Translations under genes and position numbers: made by a program | The notes under the pieces: generated by a model | What the model was told of the DNA's origin: nothing | The model's database searches: none | The model's input: the letters and a program-made list of their open reading frames with translations, nothing else | NCBI GenBank assembly: GCA_905250125.1 | Contig: CAJNOL010000573.1 | Coordinates: 25,752 to 89,751, forward strand | Direction of reading: 5' to 3' | Origin: Rotaria sordida | Lineage: Eukaryota > Rotifera > Eurotatoria > Philodinida > Philodinidae | Length of the DNA stretch: 64,000 nucleotides | Part shown: piece by piece, positions 48,601 to 59,619 of the stretch | Layout of the letters: each line of letters begins with the position of its first letter | Position numbering within the stretch: the stretch's first letter is position 1

Positions 48601-51600
48601 GTGCAGATTGTTATGTATATTTGAGAATTCAGATGCATGCATATGAAGGTGATTTATCAAAAAACAAAAAAAACACATGATCAGACATTGATTTTATTGA
48701 AGTTATCAGTGCACAAAGCGTATGCATGATCCAACATTTTTCTTCAGTTTGCAAAATGCGTAAGAATGATTGATATTTACTATTTTCTTCAAAACAATGG
48801 CAAAGATTTAAAGTAAACGGTAAGATCACGAAAAGTTTCATTTCCTAATTTTTCGAGATATTTCAACGATGTTAAAAACATGAATTCGAGAGTCTGATTC
48901 AAAAAATTCGATTTTATAAAACTTTTTCCTCGATATTCACTACTGAAAACGGAAATAGTATAACTCACCAGATGCCGAATAAGAGTGCATTGTCGCATAA
49001 CCGTCGAAACCATTGAAACTCATATCATGATCTTCATCCTCCGATTCTGACCATTGTAACTCTTCTGTTTTCAATGAAAGCTCTTCTGGTGCAGATTTCC
49101 TCGCTAAAAGCAAATACAGAACATTTTGATCACAATTAGAAACAAACAATCACTGCACTTTTCGAAAAAAACCGAGTATCGAAATACTCTTGTCTCTACA
49201 ATGACATTGAATTTTGTTGTTCACGAGGTAAATATTACAGTGAATATCTAGTACTATAATTATAAGTTTCTGAGTCACATCAAACTATTTCAGTTCATTC
49301 ATAGATTAATATACGTATAAAAGATTCTATAGTTAAGCATATAATAGATTGCTGATTTTTAGAAATCGTTCTTGTATACGGGTGTCTCTTCCAAGACAGA
49401 AAATAATTTCAATCGTAATTCTCAAAGTACTACTGATGCAAACACTTTTTTTTTTTGGAAAAATAACTAAGATTTTCACAAATAAAACTTTTCACGACAT
49501 TACATATTTTTATGATTTATCAATGACTTGATAGAACTGAACAAACTGATATAAAATATCAATGTTGAAATCGTTTGATACTGATACGACAGAGAAAAAA
49601 GAAGACGAGAAATAATGAAATTTGAAATACTCAGCACTGTCCTTTGTATGATGGTCGAAAATTAACTTTTCTAACTATGAAGGTATGTGTGTTGATAAGT
49701 GAAAAGATGGAACATATTCGGGTCAAATGAAAGCTCTCATCGCCAAACTAACAAGGCTAAAATATTAGCAATCCTTGGCTTGTCTAGAGGGAGATATTCG
49801 ATTTTTACTGTATTTATAGTATATGTAGGATGTTCATAATTGAAAATTTCAGTGGGATTTATTTTTCTTTTTTCATGACGGTTGGATACAGCTCATCGAG
49901 TTGCATTAGAAAAACTATGTTTCAAATTTTAAAAAGAGATTTTAAAAAATTTTAAACGAAGAGTCTAAGTTACTGTTATTTTCAAATATAAGGAAAAATA
50001 GATCCAAAATTCCGACCCCACGCAAAATTCTTTTTAAATCTCTTTTTAAAATTTGAAATATAGTTTTTCTAATGCAACTCGATGAGCTGTATCCAACCGT
50101 CATGAAAAAAGAAAAATAAATCTCACTGAAATTTTCAATTGTGGACATCCTACATGTACTATAAATACAGTAAAAATCGAATATCTCCCTCTAGACAAGC
50201 CAAGGACTGCTAATATTTTAGCCTTGTTAGTTTGGCGATGAGAGCTTTCATTTGACCCGAATATGTGCCATCTTTTCACTTATCAACACATATACCTTCA
50301 TTGTTAGAAACGTTCTCTCGTCAATACTAAATCAGTTTTGTTTTCTTCTCGATTTACAAGGTTCGTGTGCAATTTCATATGGTTATTTTTACTTTCCAAT
50401 GATACGAATATTCAAAGTTTAGCTTTTCTTTTAAATTTTTCTCTTAATTAATTCGATCTACTTGTTAGATGACTCTTTTTAAATTAGTTTTTTTCAATAT
50501 TCCAATATTTTAATCATTAACATCAGAATTAAGAACAAAGCTCTTTTATTTATCTTACTCTATAAACAATCGACTGAGTGTGTCAAAAATCAAGAAACGC
50601 ATTACGGATATATTATGAAATTGTTAGGCTTTCTTTTTAGGGATCCAACATTATATAAATAATTCTAAGAGCTTTTATTCATTTGTATATTAGTACTTAT
50701 TCGATATTCAGATATGGTTGACTCTTCTACAGTTTTGTGAATGCAATCTGGAAATGAATTCCTGACTTTACTTAGTTTTGAAATAAAAGATGAATCGCTC
50801 GTTTCATGATACATTATTCTATCATATCGAAACATTTTTTTTTTAAATTTTCCGACATTACAAAGAAAATTTAGACAAATGTTGGCATTGTTTCACACAA
50901 ATTAGCTAAATACTAACTACAGACAGTAATTTTTCATTCCTTGTCAAAGATAAGAATAAACAAGGAAAGCAAAAATTTACGTTGAAAAGGTAAAGACGAG
51001 AACTATTTTGCTCTACTTTGTTTCATCGTTTTCTATCCGTTGCTCAAGTATAACCGAACTGCAAATCAAAATAATCAGATTCTTTTGTTCATCGTTTTGA
51101 TGGTGGCCAGTGTAATCTATTTTTCATTTTGATCTAAATCATAGAATGGCTCTTTCTCAATTGAGATTTCCGACGTAGAATGATCGATTTCCACTTATGA
51201 CTCTACTTACCATCATAGTCGATCATTTGTTCACTACAAGAAAACGAACATCAAATTTTATTTCAAATATTTCCATCCTTTTCTTTTACGTACTCTTCAT
51301 CACTTGTGATTCTTAAATTGTTAGATTGACATCGTTGTTGTAATGCTTGTAGTTCTTCAGTCGTTGCACTAACCATTTCATTCTTGAGATCTATTTATTT
51401 ATCAAAGTTGGCATCTGTGAATGTTTGTCCTAGATTAAGAAACATACCATTTCGCATTTTGTCTTCGAGTTGATTGGCTTTTTCGTGTTCATTCAATGAA
51501 TAACGATATGCACGTATAATGGTCATCATCATATCAAATTTCGCATCACCTCCTGCTCGATAGGAGATTTTTTCACATAGTTTTTCAATGTCGGTAACCG

Positions 51601-54600
51601 ATTCTTTTTTACTCTGAATCGATGCATTTTGAAGTGAAATACGTGCATCAATCAATTTTTGTTTGATCAAAGTCAAACTGGATAGGTCACCATCCCATTG
51701 CATATATGGTAGTAAATCGACATCTCGATCAAGCATAACGTCAAGGAGACGAACACCTATAACAAAATGTACATGTTCAAATATTTTCTATCAATAGGAA
51801 TACACATTGATGGAAAATGTGGTCACATGTTTATTCAAGCATTACTGGATACTACGTCGAGCTCAGATTTAACTTTTTTTTAGAAAATAAACTGCATGAT
51901 TAAACTAAATCAATTATTATCTACAATCCGAACATAGATACTCCAGGCTCTTAAGCACATAGTATAAGAAGCATGTAGATAGGTTTTTACTTTTTTTGTT
52001 GTTCTCTTATTAATCAATTGATGAGTATATCCGTAAGATTTCAATATACTACTAACCCGGTTGAAGAGTTTGTGTATCCATTTTGGTATCACGTTCTTCA
52101 ATGGCAACAAAACTAGTATATGCACTGACGACAGAATGTTTGATGCTTAAATCGATGAGATCTTGTTTATATTGAACTTTGAATAGTTCGTTTTCGCTCT
52201 CGTCTACATGTAATAGTCCATTGTCATAATCATCAATAATCGCTCGAGCAGTTAAACAGTGTAGAATACGTCCTTTGGTTGTTGTCATCGGACTACTAAA
52301 TACAGTCGTAACAAATTCTTGTCCATCGATAGTAGCTGTCAATGTTGCCTTATGACAATTTTGTATGAATCGATAGACACTAAGTCGCATTCCGTTGAAT
52401 AAAGATCGAATGATTTTTGGTGTTTGCATATTAAATTTTTGTTCTTTATCTAAACTACCATGCCAATCGATCGATATACTTGTAACACATGGCTGTCGAA
52501 CATGTTCAAGAATATTTAACACTTTTGTTTTCCATCTTGATCGATAGTTTGAATCGAATATTGTTGTTAGACCACCTCCATTCGCTTCATTTGCTAACTG
52601 TTTCAAACCATGCTTGTTAGCAATATTACCAATCGCACATGTAAATAGGCGATCACGACGCATAGTTGATCGATGTTGGAGTAAAGCAAGAATCGAATTG
52701 AGATCATGTATATGGCCATCGGATAAAAGAATGAATTGACGACCATAATTGGATGATGGTAACAGTGAATAACGATGAAGAACAGCAAATAGATCCGTAT
52801 TACCACGATGAACAAGTGAATGCTAGAATATATCAACGAACATATGGTTCAATAGAAAAACATCACGTTCAAAATAAACTACTAACGAGAACAAAATGTT
52901 TGGCTTTATCAAGATTCTCTTTTGTGGTTGGCGTTGCAATCGGAAAACATTCATCATTATCTAAATAGTTCAAATTTGAACAATAGAATAACAGTATAGA
53001 CTATCATTGTTATTACCTGATCCAAAAGTAACTATATTAAAATATGTATTTCCATCGTCAACTTTCAAATTTGTAAGAAACAAATGAGCTAATTGTTTAG
53101 CTTGTTGTACATGCGTACCATCCATTGAATTTGATACATCGACAATAAATATAATTTCAACTTGTTCATTCGAATTCGTTAATGTTTCGAATCGTGGATA
53201 AAAAGTAAGCATACATGCTTGAGAATCATAATTGTTTGATGTTGTTGTTGTTGTTGTTGTTCCACTGTCATCATTCAATGACAATGTTTCATTTAATATT
53301 CGAGGTAAATTAGCACTTTTAAGTGTTATCGAAAGAACAAAATCTCGATCAATTAAGACGTTATCGACAAGTTCGATCATGGCTATACAATCGGTTAATT
53401 TTCGACGAAGACGATGTGTTGGTGAAAATAATTTAATTATTTCATATGGCATTCGAATTGATGCTTTGAAACTAAATTCGACTTTTTCATCGACAATATC
53501 GATAGATCGTACAATTGATTGATCTTTGCTTTCGATTGCTTGTTTCGATTGCCATGAAGCCATTTTAGCTGGAAGACGAAAAATGATATCACCATTTTCG
53601 ATTTCTAATTCGGCAACATAAGTTATTTTAATAATGACTTCATTATTTGCTGGTAAATTACCAACAGCTACACTGAATACTTGAGCTTGTTCTTGATGCA
53701 TCAAATATGCTCCATGACCCTTTTCAATTGCTTCTCGATATTCTTGTTTGGCTTGTTCTTTTTCTTTGACAACACCTTTAATAACTTTATTGTTAATATG
53801 TGCTTCAAAACCACATACAGTTGAATTTTCATCAAGAGGAAATACATATTTAGCTTCAATCGGTGTTGAACTCGTATTATGATAGACTTGATAAAGAACA
53901 ACCTTTTTGTTAAAAAAGAAACATGATGAATTAGTATAACTTTAATGAAACGATAGATATAATTACTTCAACGGTAGCATCAACAATTTGAGCACGAATA
54001 TGAAATGATTTAAGTGGAACGAGTTTTCCTGACGACGGGCATATTAAACCATAATCTTGTTCGGCTATTTCAATGACTTCATCATCGATTGTCAATGGAA
54101 CTTCGACTAGAACGTAACAGATAAGATGATTGAATTTTTATTGTAACAAAAAGGATACATTATCATTACCATGTTCACTCAATTTTAACGCATGTTGTTG
54201 ATAGTGGACAATTGGTAATCGTTCTAATTTAACGTCGAGAGTATCGTTTGGTGCCCACGAAACTTCCACAATGTAGAGTAAACGTTGCTGATCAAGTTGA
54301 TAGATTGCATATTCATTATCCTATTTTGATAAAAATTAGATTTTTCATTCTACGATTAGACATGTTGAGAAATAGTTTTGTTCTCAATATCGTGTCTTGA
54401 ACTGGTTTCTAGTGAATTTACATTAGTATTTCAGATCTGTGGTAGCCATGGAAGAAAATTAACAAAGTTTTAGATGATCCACAAAACTCGAGACTCTCGA
54501 TCTTACAATATGCCTATGCTCGAATCCAATACGTATATATTTGATTGGTTCAAACTTTTTCGTTGAAATCAAATCCAGGACAATTCTAACATAGATCAGA

Positions 54601-57600
54601 TATTGGATTTTTGTGATTGCACTCTAACTTTATTTTATTTAAAAGGAGTCAGGCTAATCGGAATCGATTCTACTCTTCACTGGAAGACGATGCTTTGATC
54701 AATTTTGTATTCTCGAATACAAGAAGAAAGTTGACACTCTTGTTTTTGAAAATGAAGTTCTGAATACAGTAGATGACCTGAAATCTTCGACTTTATTTTT
54801 AAATGAAACTATTTTACAATACATTTAGCGACGTTCACTGTAATCGCATAGAAAATGTTTTGATTGATTGTGTTTACACGATAACAACGTCATGAAACGA
54901 AGTAGAATACACAAGTAATTGTAGTATTATTTTTTGTATGATGATGTGTCGCACAACTGTCGAAAGTACTTCGTATTTTCTACTTCTTGATCATTAAATA
55001 AATAACAGAAAACATTTATATCACATTCTACATAATACTTAATGGACTATATTTTTATAAAAAGAAGGCATTGGTGAAAAATCACGTCTTATATTCAAAT
55101 GTTTATTTGATTTCTATCTAATTGTAAAAAGAATTCAAGTTTCAAGTATACCATTAGAACGAACATTAAAGCTAGATCAATTTTATGGTACATTTTATAG
55201 TAGACAACAAAGTCTCCTTGATCTGTTCTACAAAATAATTGATATAAATGTAGAAATTCTTTAAAAATTGTTCTGATTCGAATTAGTTTAAATTAAGTAC
55301 ATTGTGTTTTGTTTAGCTTTAATAACACACTTAAATATTGAAATTTTTAATAATTTGTTTTGCAATTAAATAAAAAGTCACATGAGTTCAAAAATACCTC
55401 TTATGAAAACGTAGCCTGTTAAATTCAACATCGAATGGTAAGTAAAAGAATTCTCAAAGATGAATTCAACGATCAAAACTATCAATGTGAACACTGTACA
55501 AGCTCTACCGAGAGACTTCAATATGAATGCCATTTTGTACAATCGAAATATGTGCTCTTTTTCAAGTGGTTGACATAGCAGAAGAACACTAAATACTTAC
55601 GGTAAACATTGAATGATTTTCTTCCGTCTGTTTAACTCCATGTGTACTATGAAAACCGTCGGGAGGTTTGATGAGAGTCGGTGAAAATGAATAATAATTA
55701 GCCGTTTCGCCTAGTGCTACTTGACAGATGCACAACAATCGTCGACCTGGTCGTGTTGTGCTTGCTGTCGTATATTTTAGAGATGTAGAAGCAGAATCAG
55801 AAAAGTAAATTCCATAACCAAGACAACCAATATCAGTGCGTACGATACCCAATTCTTCAACTACCATTTTTGGCATAGCTAAACCACTGAATATATATAG
55901 TCATACAATAAATATTTTCTAGAGAATAAAATGAATATTTTACCGTGAAAGAATTCCAAGAAAGTTAGCATATTTCGATCCATGAAATAATTGCTGTTGA
56001 TGGGATAGTGATGTACAATAATTGAGTGCATCTGTCTGTTTGGCCACACTGAATACATGATGAATAATAATTTGTTCACCACTAGTGAACAAAAATAAAG
56101 TTATCATTTATGAAATTAAATTTCAATTCTTTTCACTTGTCAGTCGATGATTGAATGAACTTGGCAACATTCTTAAATGCGGGTGTTGAACTATCTAATG
56201 TTTCAATATGACATTTCAATGCTCGATATTTGGCTTCGATCGGTGCTTTAACATTCCAATTAGTCAGTTCGTTGACTGTAAGCATATCTCGAAGCATCTG
56301 AAGGAGCAAAAGATCAAGTGAGATAGTTAAAAGAAATAGACGTACCTGACATAAATCAATTTTTTCGGTTAATGCTCGACGATTTTTTATGAGATCAATG
56401 TTGTACGGTGGTCGATGAGGAATAAGTGAATAGAAACGAAGTGCAGCAGCAGAATCATTGGTCGATTTGAGTTCAAGCAGTGCTGCTTCAGCTTCGATGA
56501 TCTATTTTGTAGTTTAAAGCAAAAACTAATATGAATGTAGCAAAACAAATGTATATACCGTTTTAAGATTGATTGATTCAGGTGATACACTCAAAATTTT
56601 ATTCAGATCACCAATCGATTCTAACCAAATCGATTCAATCAATTGACATACATTATCATCAAGTATTTGTGTATCGATACGATGAGTAAATAATGACTAA
56701 AAATTAGTTTGTTTCTTTCTTAAAAAATAATTTTTCTTTGTCAATATTGTTGACTTACGCGTAATAATAATTTTGATCCCAATTTATCAGGTAACATTTC
56801 ACGAATTCTTGTTACACGTGGCATTGTAGCTATTCGATAATAGTATGATGCAAATAAGTGTTGTTGTTCGTTTGGATCATCACTAAATGCATATTGTATC
56901 AATACTTTTTTATCTTGTTTTTGGCCTTCGCCAACAATCGTCTGTTTTTCGTATCGAAATCTTAGTCGATAATCACTAGTTGTTTGATCGTAGTATTGTT
57001 CGGGAATAACTTGAAGTTCGAGAACAAAAAATACATCTGAATTATCGTTAGTTTCCTGTTAGAAATAGTAGAAATATAAGAGAACAATAGTTACACATGA
57101 ATAGAATTATACTTTGAAAATGGCCCATTTGCCAATTTCACAATGTGTCAATTCATTGAAACGAGGCAAATCAATATCATCCGAATTCCATAGTTTGATT
57201 TTAGTCAAATCGAACTTATTGATTTTGCTCGTGCTTGCTCGAGATTCTAACAAACAAGTATTTGTATAATGATTTTTACAAAAAAAAATCTTATAATACC
57301 TGTGACGGAAATAGTCCCAGTCTTCGTAAAATTTTCTTGATCTTCAACTGATTTGATGATAAATTTGCTAATATCGAGTGATGTTTGATCAGACGGCAAA
57401 CGACGATATTCGTAGATATATTCAACATTGACCAATGGCAAGCCGAGCTGTTTAGCACGACGTGTCTTATAGCTATCTACACTCTTTGTAACCAAAACAT
57501 AGTCAGTCTAAAAAAGAAATTAACTTCAACAACATGTTTGCAAAATAAAAGAAGAACGTACACTAGCTGTAAGAATATATGAAATATGTGCTTGTTGTTC

Positions 57601-57720
57601 TCGCAAATAATTGATTAGTTCTTGTTTAGCTTTGAAGCCTATTTCACGACCAAGTTCGAGAACAATTGTTTTACCATTGAATGGTGACAAAAATGAAGTA
57701 GATGTAATAGTTTGTTTCAT
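36646..57720 (-). CDS. PARP4: Vault-PARP (PARP4)-like protein fused to an HSP70 substrate-binding domain, ~2413 aa, 39 exons
   Basis: The whole gene joins in frame across 39 exons (7242 nt including stop), every junction GT-AG. Domains by residue: BRCT 1-100 (VVLELGREIGF... LPLVNVEYIYEYRRL), PARP helical region ~267-415, ADP-ribosyl-transferase 420-620 with the full H-Y-E triad (H451 in LFHGS, Y491 in GIYFSDS, E562 in DNEYAIY), VIT ~640-770, VWA ~905-1090 with MIDAS DVSNS at 910, three related acidic exons 1374-1505, Pro/Ser-rich 1610-1960, HSP70 substrate-binding domain ~2066-2215, and a C-terminus (LQSEDGSFTLNKAL ... HSWDVFIQHLL) resembling the MVP-interacting end of vertebrate PARP4. The family ADP-ribosylates targets in vault particles, mainly cytosolic. 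Human PARP4 is ~1724 aa and lacks an HSP70 part. The start ATG follows TTTTCAG directly, so a 5'-UTR intron or trans-splicing is likely. Confidence 0.88.
37586..38205 (-). other. HSP70 substrate-binding (SBD-beta) domain within the PARP4-like gene
   Basis: Three exons encode HELLLLDVCPLSLGVED, FIPRNTTIPKQT, IRIFEGEHNLTKYD, FLGEFSLTGL, RVDIDANGILHVDAEEARSG and RLTKDQIERH. These are the standard signatures of the HSP70 peptide-binding beta-sandwich and the start of its helical lid. The nucleotide-binding domain is absent: upstream exons in phase encode Ser-rich and charged PARP4 linker instead. The lid is cut short and leads straight into the PARP4 C-terminus. Confidence 0.85.
44815..49620 (-). 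repeat. Intragenic tandem duplication of an exon with its flanking introns (three units)
   Basis: Exons 48969-49103, 45774-45902 and 45006-45134 are all phase 1-1 and 129-135 nt, with Lys-rich start, acidic middle and Ser/Tyr-rich end (SESEDEDHDMSFNGFDG, ESDEDDDMGFDLFGDD, ENESDSFDFSILDTMDE). The surrounding introns also match: GTTGTTCACGARGTA, ATTATAAGTTYYTRAGTSA and TTCATAGATTAATA blocks recur at 49200-49310 and 46015-46130, more diverged at 45240-45360. Downstream flanks match between 48790-48968 and 44815-45005. A trace of a fourth unit lies at 43060-43140, next to the exon at 42622-42942. Confidence 0.7.
46216..46225. other. Assembly gap (10 N) in a PARP4 intron
   Basis: Ten N inside the duplicated intronic unit; probably a place where the assembler could not resolve the tandem copies. 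No exon is affected. Confidence 0.95.
49669..50310. repeat. Fold-back family F, copy C (inside PARP4 intron)
   Basis: A ~640-bp palindrome. Left end TTCTAACTATGAAGGTATGT mirrors ATATACCTTCATTGTTAGAA on the right. CGGGTCAAATGAAAGCTCTC, GGCTTGTCTAGAGGGAGATA and GGTTGGATACAGCTCATCGA recur in complement. Arms of ~270 bp are nearly identical, so this copy looks recent. It lies in the intron 49104-51210. Confidence 0.85.
52887..54106 (-). other. PARP4: VIT and VWA domains of the PARP4-like protein
   Basis: VIT: VVLYQVYHNTSSTPIEAKYV, FPLDENSTVCGFEAHIN, GHGAYLMHQEQAQVFSVAVG. VWA: EIIFIVDVSNSMDGTH with a canonical DxSxS metal site, then YFNIVTFGS and FILLSDGHIHD. The VIT-VWA pair is also found in inter-alpha-trypsin inhibitor heavy chains and VWA5 proteins; its position after the ART domain is diagnostic of PARP4. 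Confidence 0.85.
54170..56501 (-). other. PARP4: PARP regulatory and catalytic region of the PARP4-like protein
   Basis: Exons 6-10. The NAD-binding signature is intact: LFHGSKYANFLGILSRGL supplies the histidine, GYGIYFSDSASTSLKYT the tyrosine, and NEYAIYQL the glutamate. Because Glu is retained, the fold is of the H-Y-E class, which in other PARPs permits chain elongation, although PARP4 itself is usually described as mono-transferring. A 1.28-kb intron separates the His/Tyr exons from the Glu exon. Confidence 0.85.
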
Positions 57721-58180
57721 CTGAAAATAATCAATAATCTCTAAAATAATCTAAAAAAATATTCATGTTGGTTCTTATTTTCATTTTCAATAGACAACAA
57801 AAATAAAAATGTTTGCTACGACATGTTTTCATTGTACTTGCGTGAAACGACAGCAATTGCCCGTGATGATTAATACAACTACCTCCTGTATGGTGGAAAG
57901 GAAAAAAAAGAAATCGACAGATGATGTTGATAATTTTTTTTACAATTCTGCATATGCCATGCGTGTTATGTTATTGCACCAGTCAATGAAACTGGTATAT
58001 TGTGGAAATCTAGGCCAGTCATGAAGCACGACATCAATGCACTTCACTAATGATGTCATTATCAATTACATATACTAATCGATAAAATATTTAAATCAGA
58101 GGGCTTACACAATTCTGTAACATAAATGAGAAATTTAATCAGAACTCTGTTTATAAAGCAGAGTCATCACTCACAAGCAG
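57721..58180. other. Region upstream of the PARP4-like start
   Basis: No certain promoter element. A plus-strand frame (57809-58024) starting MFATTCFHCTC has no recognised motif. The PARP4 5'-UTR exon, if any, should lie here or beyond. Confidence 0.35.
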
Positions 58181-58450
58181 AGTGTGGATGGTTTAGGTGG
58201 ATTTAGCTGTGGTTGAAGAGAACACTCACACACACATACACTCTATTCAAGGAAGGGTGTGGGCGTGTGGTGTGAGTGTGTGGGTGCGGATATGGGTGTG
58301 GGTGTGGGTGTGAGTGTGGGTGTGGATGGGTGTGGGTGTGGGTGTGGGTGTGGGTGTGGGTGTGAGTGTGGGTGTGAGTGTGGGTGTGAATGATGGAAAT
58401 ACCCACACCCATATCCACACCCACCCATCCACATTCCACACCCGCACCCT
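58181..58450. repeat. Telomere-like fold-backs H16 and H17, the longest array
   Basis: H16 (58181-58243): AGTGTGGATGG, loop with GAAGAGAAC, then ACTCACACACACATACAC. H17 (58254-58450): about 21 GGGTGT/GAGTGT units, a 15-bp loop TGAATGATGGAAATA, then ACCCACACCCATATCCACAC and further ACACCC units. Several long open frames across it are repeat translations. H17 ends 6 bp before the surviving part of a piggyBac transposase. Confidence 0.85.
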
Positions 58451-58455
58451 CAAAT

Positions 58456-59519
58456 TTGATCATTTTTCAAATAATGAAAAGAAGCATGCAGATCAGAACA
58501 GGTTGTTCAAGTTGAAATCACTTTTGGATTTATTGCAAGCTAGGTTTAAGTCGGTTAACATTTCTGGCTCAATTATTACTATCGCCGAAACAATGGTACC
58601 ATGGAAAGGCAGACTTCTCTTCAAACAATATATTCCGGGCAAATCGCATAAATACGGCGTTAAGATATAACGAGTACGAATGGATACACTTGAAATTTTA
58701 CAGTTAATACCGGTAAGCAGGATCCAATGACAAGTCTTGAACATGCTCAAACAGTCGTAATGGGTTTAATAGACGATCTTTTGGGATGCTATCGAACCGT
58801 GGTAGCTGACAACTTCTTTACAAGTATTTCTCTTGCAGAACATCTATTGCAAAATGACACATATCTGATTGAAACAATGAGAAGTAATCGTGCCAGATCA
58901 GAACATGAAGTTGTTCGAAAAAAGCTCAAGCGTGGTAAAGTTTTTTGGATCTAGAATGAAAATGACATAAAACTGATCGAGTGGAAAGACAAAAGAGACG
59001 TTTTGATGATATCTACAAAACCATCGCATACAGCAACTGTAGTGACTACCAGGAAAATCAATAAATTAAACGAACGCATAATGAAGGCATAAGTTGTTCT
59101 CGATTATAATGAAGGAAAACAAGATATAGATTTATCTGATCAACTATCAGTATACTACACATGCTTTAGACACTCTGTAAAATGGTATCAAAAGGTGAGA
59201 TTTGTATTGATATTTGGAATAGCAATAGTTAATGCATATTTGATTTATAAGGAAAATTATGACACAAGCCATATGACGATGTTAGTTTCGTGAAAATCTT
59301 GTACGATCTTTACTGCTTGGTAAATCATTCGAAAAACTGAAGCCTGGTTCGAAACAACAATTAACAAGTAGTTTGGAGCATAAACTCGTTGATCACAAGC
59401 TAGAAGAAATGGAAGAACGTGCACACGATGTCCGAAGACGCTGTACTGGGTGCTATGTGAAAAGCAGGAAACAACAATCAAGAGAAGCGAGCGTAGTGGC
59501 AGTAAAGAAAGTAAAAACC
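58456..59519 (+). pseudogene. Broken piggyBac-family transposase
   Basis: Recognisable blocks: FDHFSNNEKKHADQNRLFK, LLQARFKSVNISGSIITIAE, TMVPWKGRLLFKQYIPGKSH, DPMTSLEHAQTVVMGLIDDL, VVADNFFTSISLAEHLL, VFWI then TAG, DLSDQLSVYYTCFRHSVKW. These follow the order of the piggyBac DDD core and the tail ends in a Cys-containing piece (CTGCYVKSRK). Stops and frame changes occur near 58670, 58952 and 59090. The first catalytic Asp (DE in the family) reads AE here; the Asp in VVADN is kept. The N-terminal part is missing and is replaced by fold-back H17; the right end runs into the assembly gap. Confidence 0.75.
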
Positions 59520-59619
59520 NNNNNNNNNNNNNNNNNNNNNNNNNNNNNNNNNNNNNNNNNNNNNNNNNNNNNNNNNNNNNNNNNNNNNNNNNNNNNNNNN
59601 NNNNNNNNNNNNNNNNNNN
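59520..59619. other. Assembly gap (100 N)
   Basis: A fixed-length 100-N run, probably a scaffold join, so order and distance to the right-hand 4.4 kb depend on scaffolding. Confidence 0.95.

Larger units (their letters stand above)
36646..57720 (-). other. PARP4: Exon map of the PARP4-like gene
   Basis: Exons in transcription order: 57562-57720, 57300-57507, 57113-57246, 56759-57055, 56559-56696, 56346-56501, 56137-56297, 55944-56081, 55601-55886, 54170-54320, 53967-54106, 53017-53902, 52887-52960, 52057-52822, 51448-51756, 51294-51390, 51211-51233, 48969-49103, 45774-45902, 45006-45134, 42622-42942, 42496-42574, 42322-42443, 40682-41122, 40542-40610, 40334-40462, 38693-38896, 38552-38635, 38431-38504, 38288-38379, 37941-38205, 37716-37887, 37586-37657, 37503-37537, 37385-37445, 37237-37328, 37069-37177, 36885-37012, 36646-36822. 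Positions were read by eye and may be off by a base, but phases close throughout. A 23-nt microexon (51211-51233) is included. Long introns: 54321-55600, 49104-51210, 45903-48968, 42943-45005, 41123-42321, 38897-40333; the rest are about 45-70 bp. Confidence 0.75.

Noticed and set aside
51395-51447. Stop codon at 51395 as the 3' end of a 1351-aa PARP4
   Set aside because: This stretch is flanked by a GTATGT donor and a TAG acceptor; splicing it out continues a well-formed frame (NDLKNEMVSATTEELQALQQ) through to 36646 with all phases closing.
57809-58024. Plus-strand frame MFATTCFHCTC... as the missing N-terminus of the piggyBac transposase
   Set aside because: No piggyBac-like block can be seen and the composition is AT-typical; the region between it and the array is non-coding.
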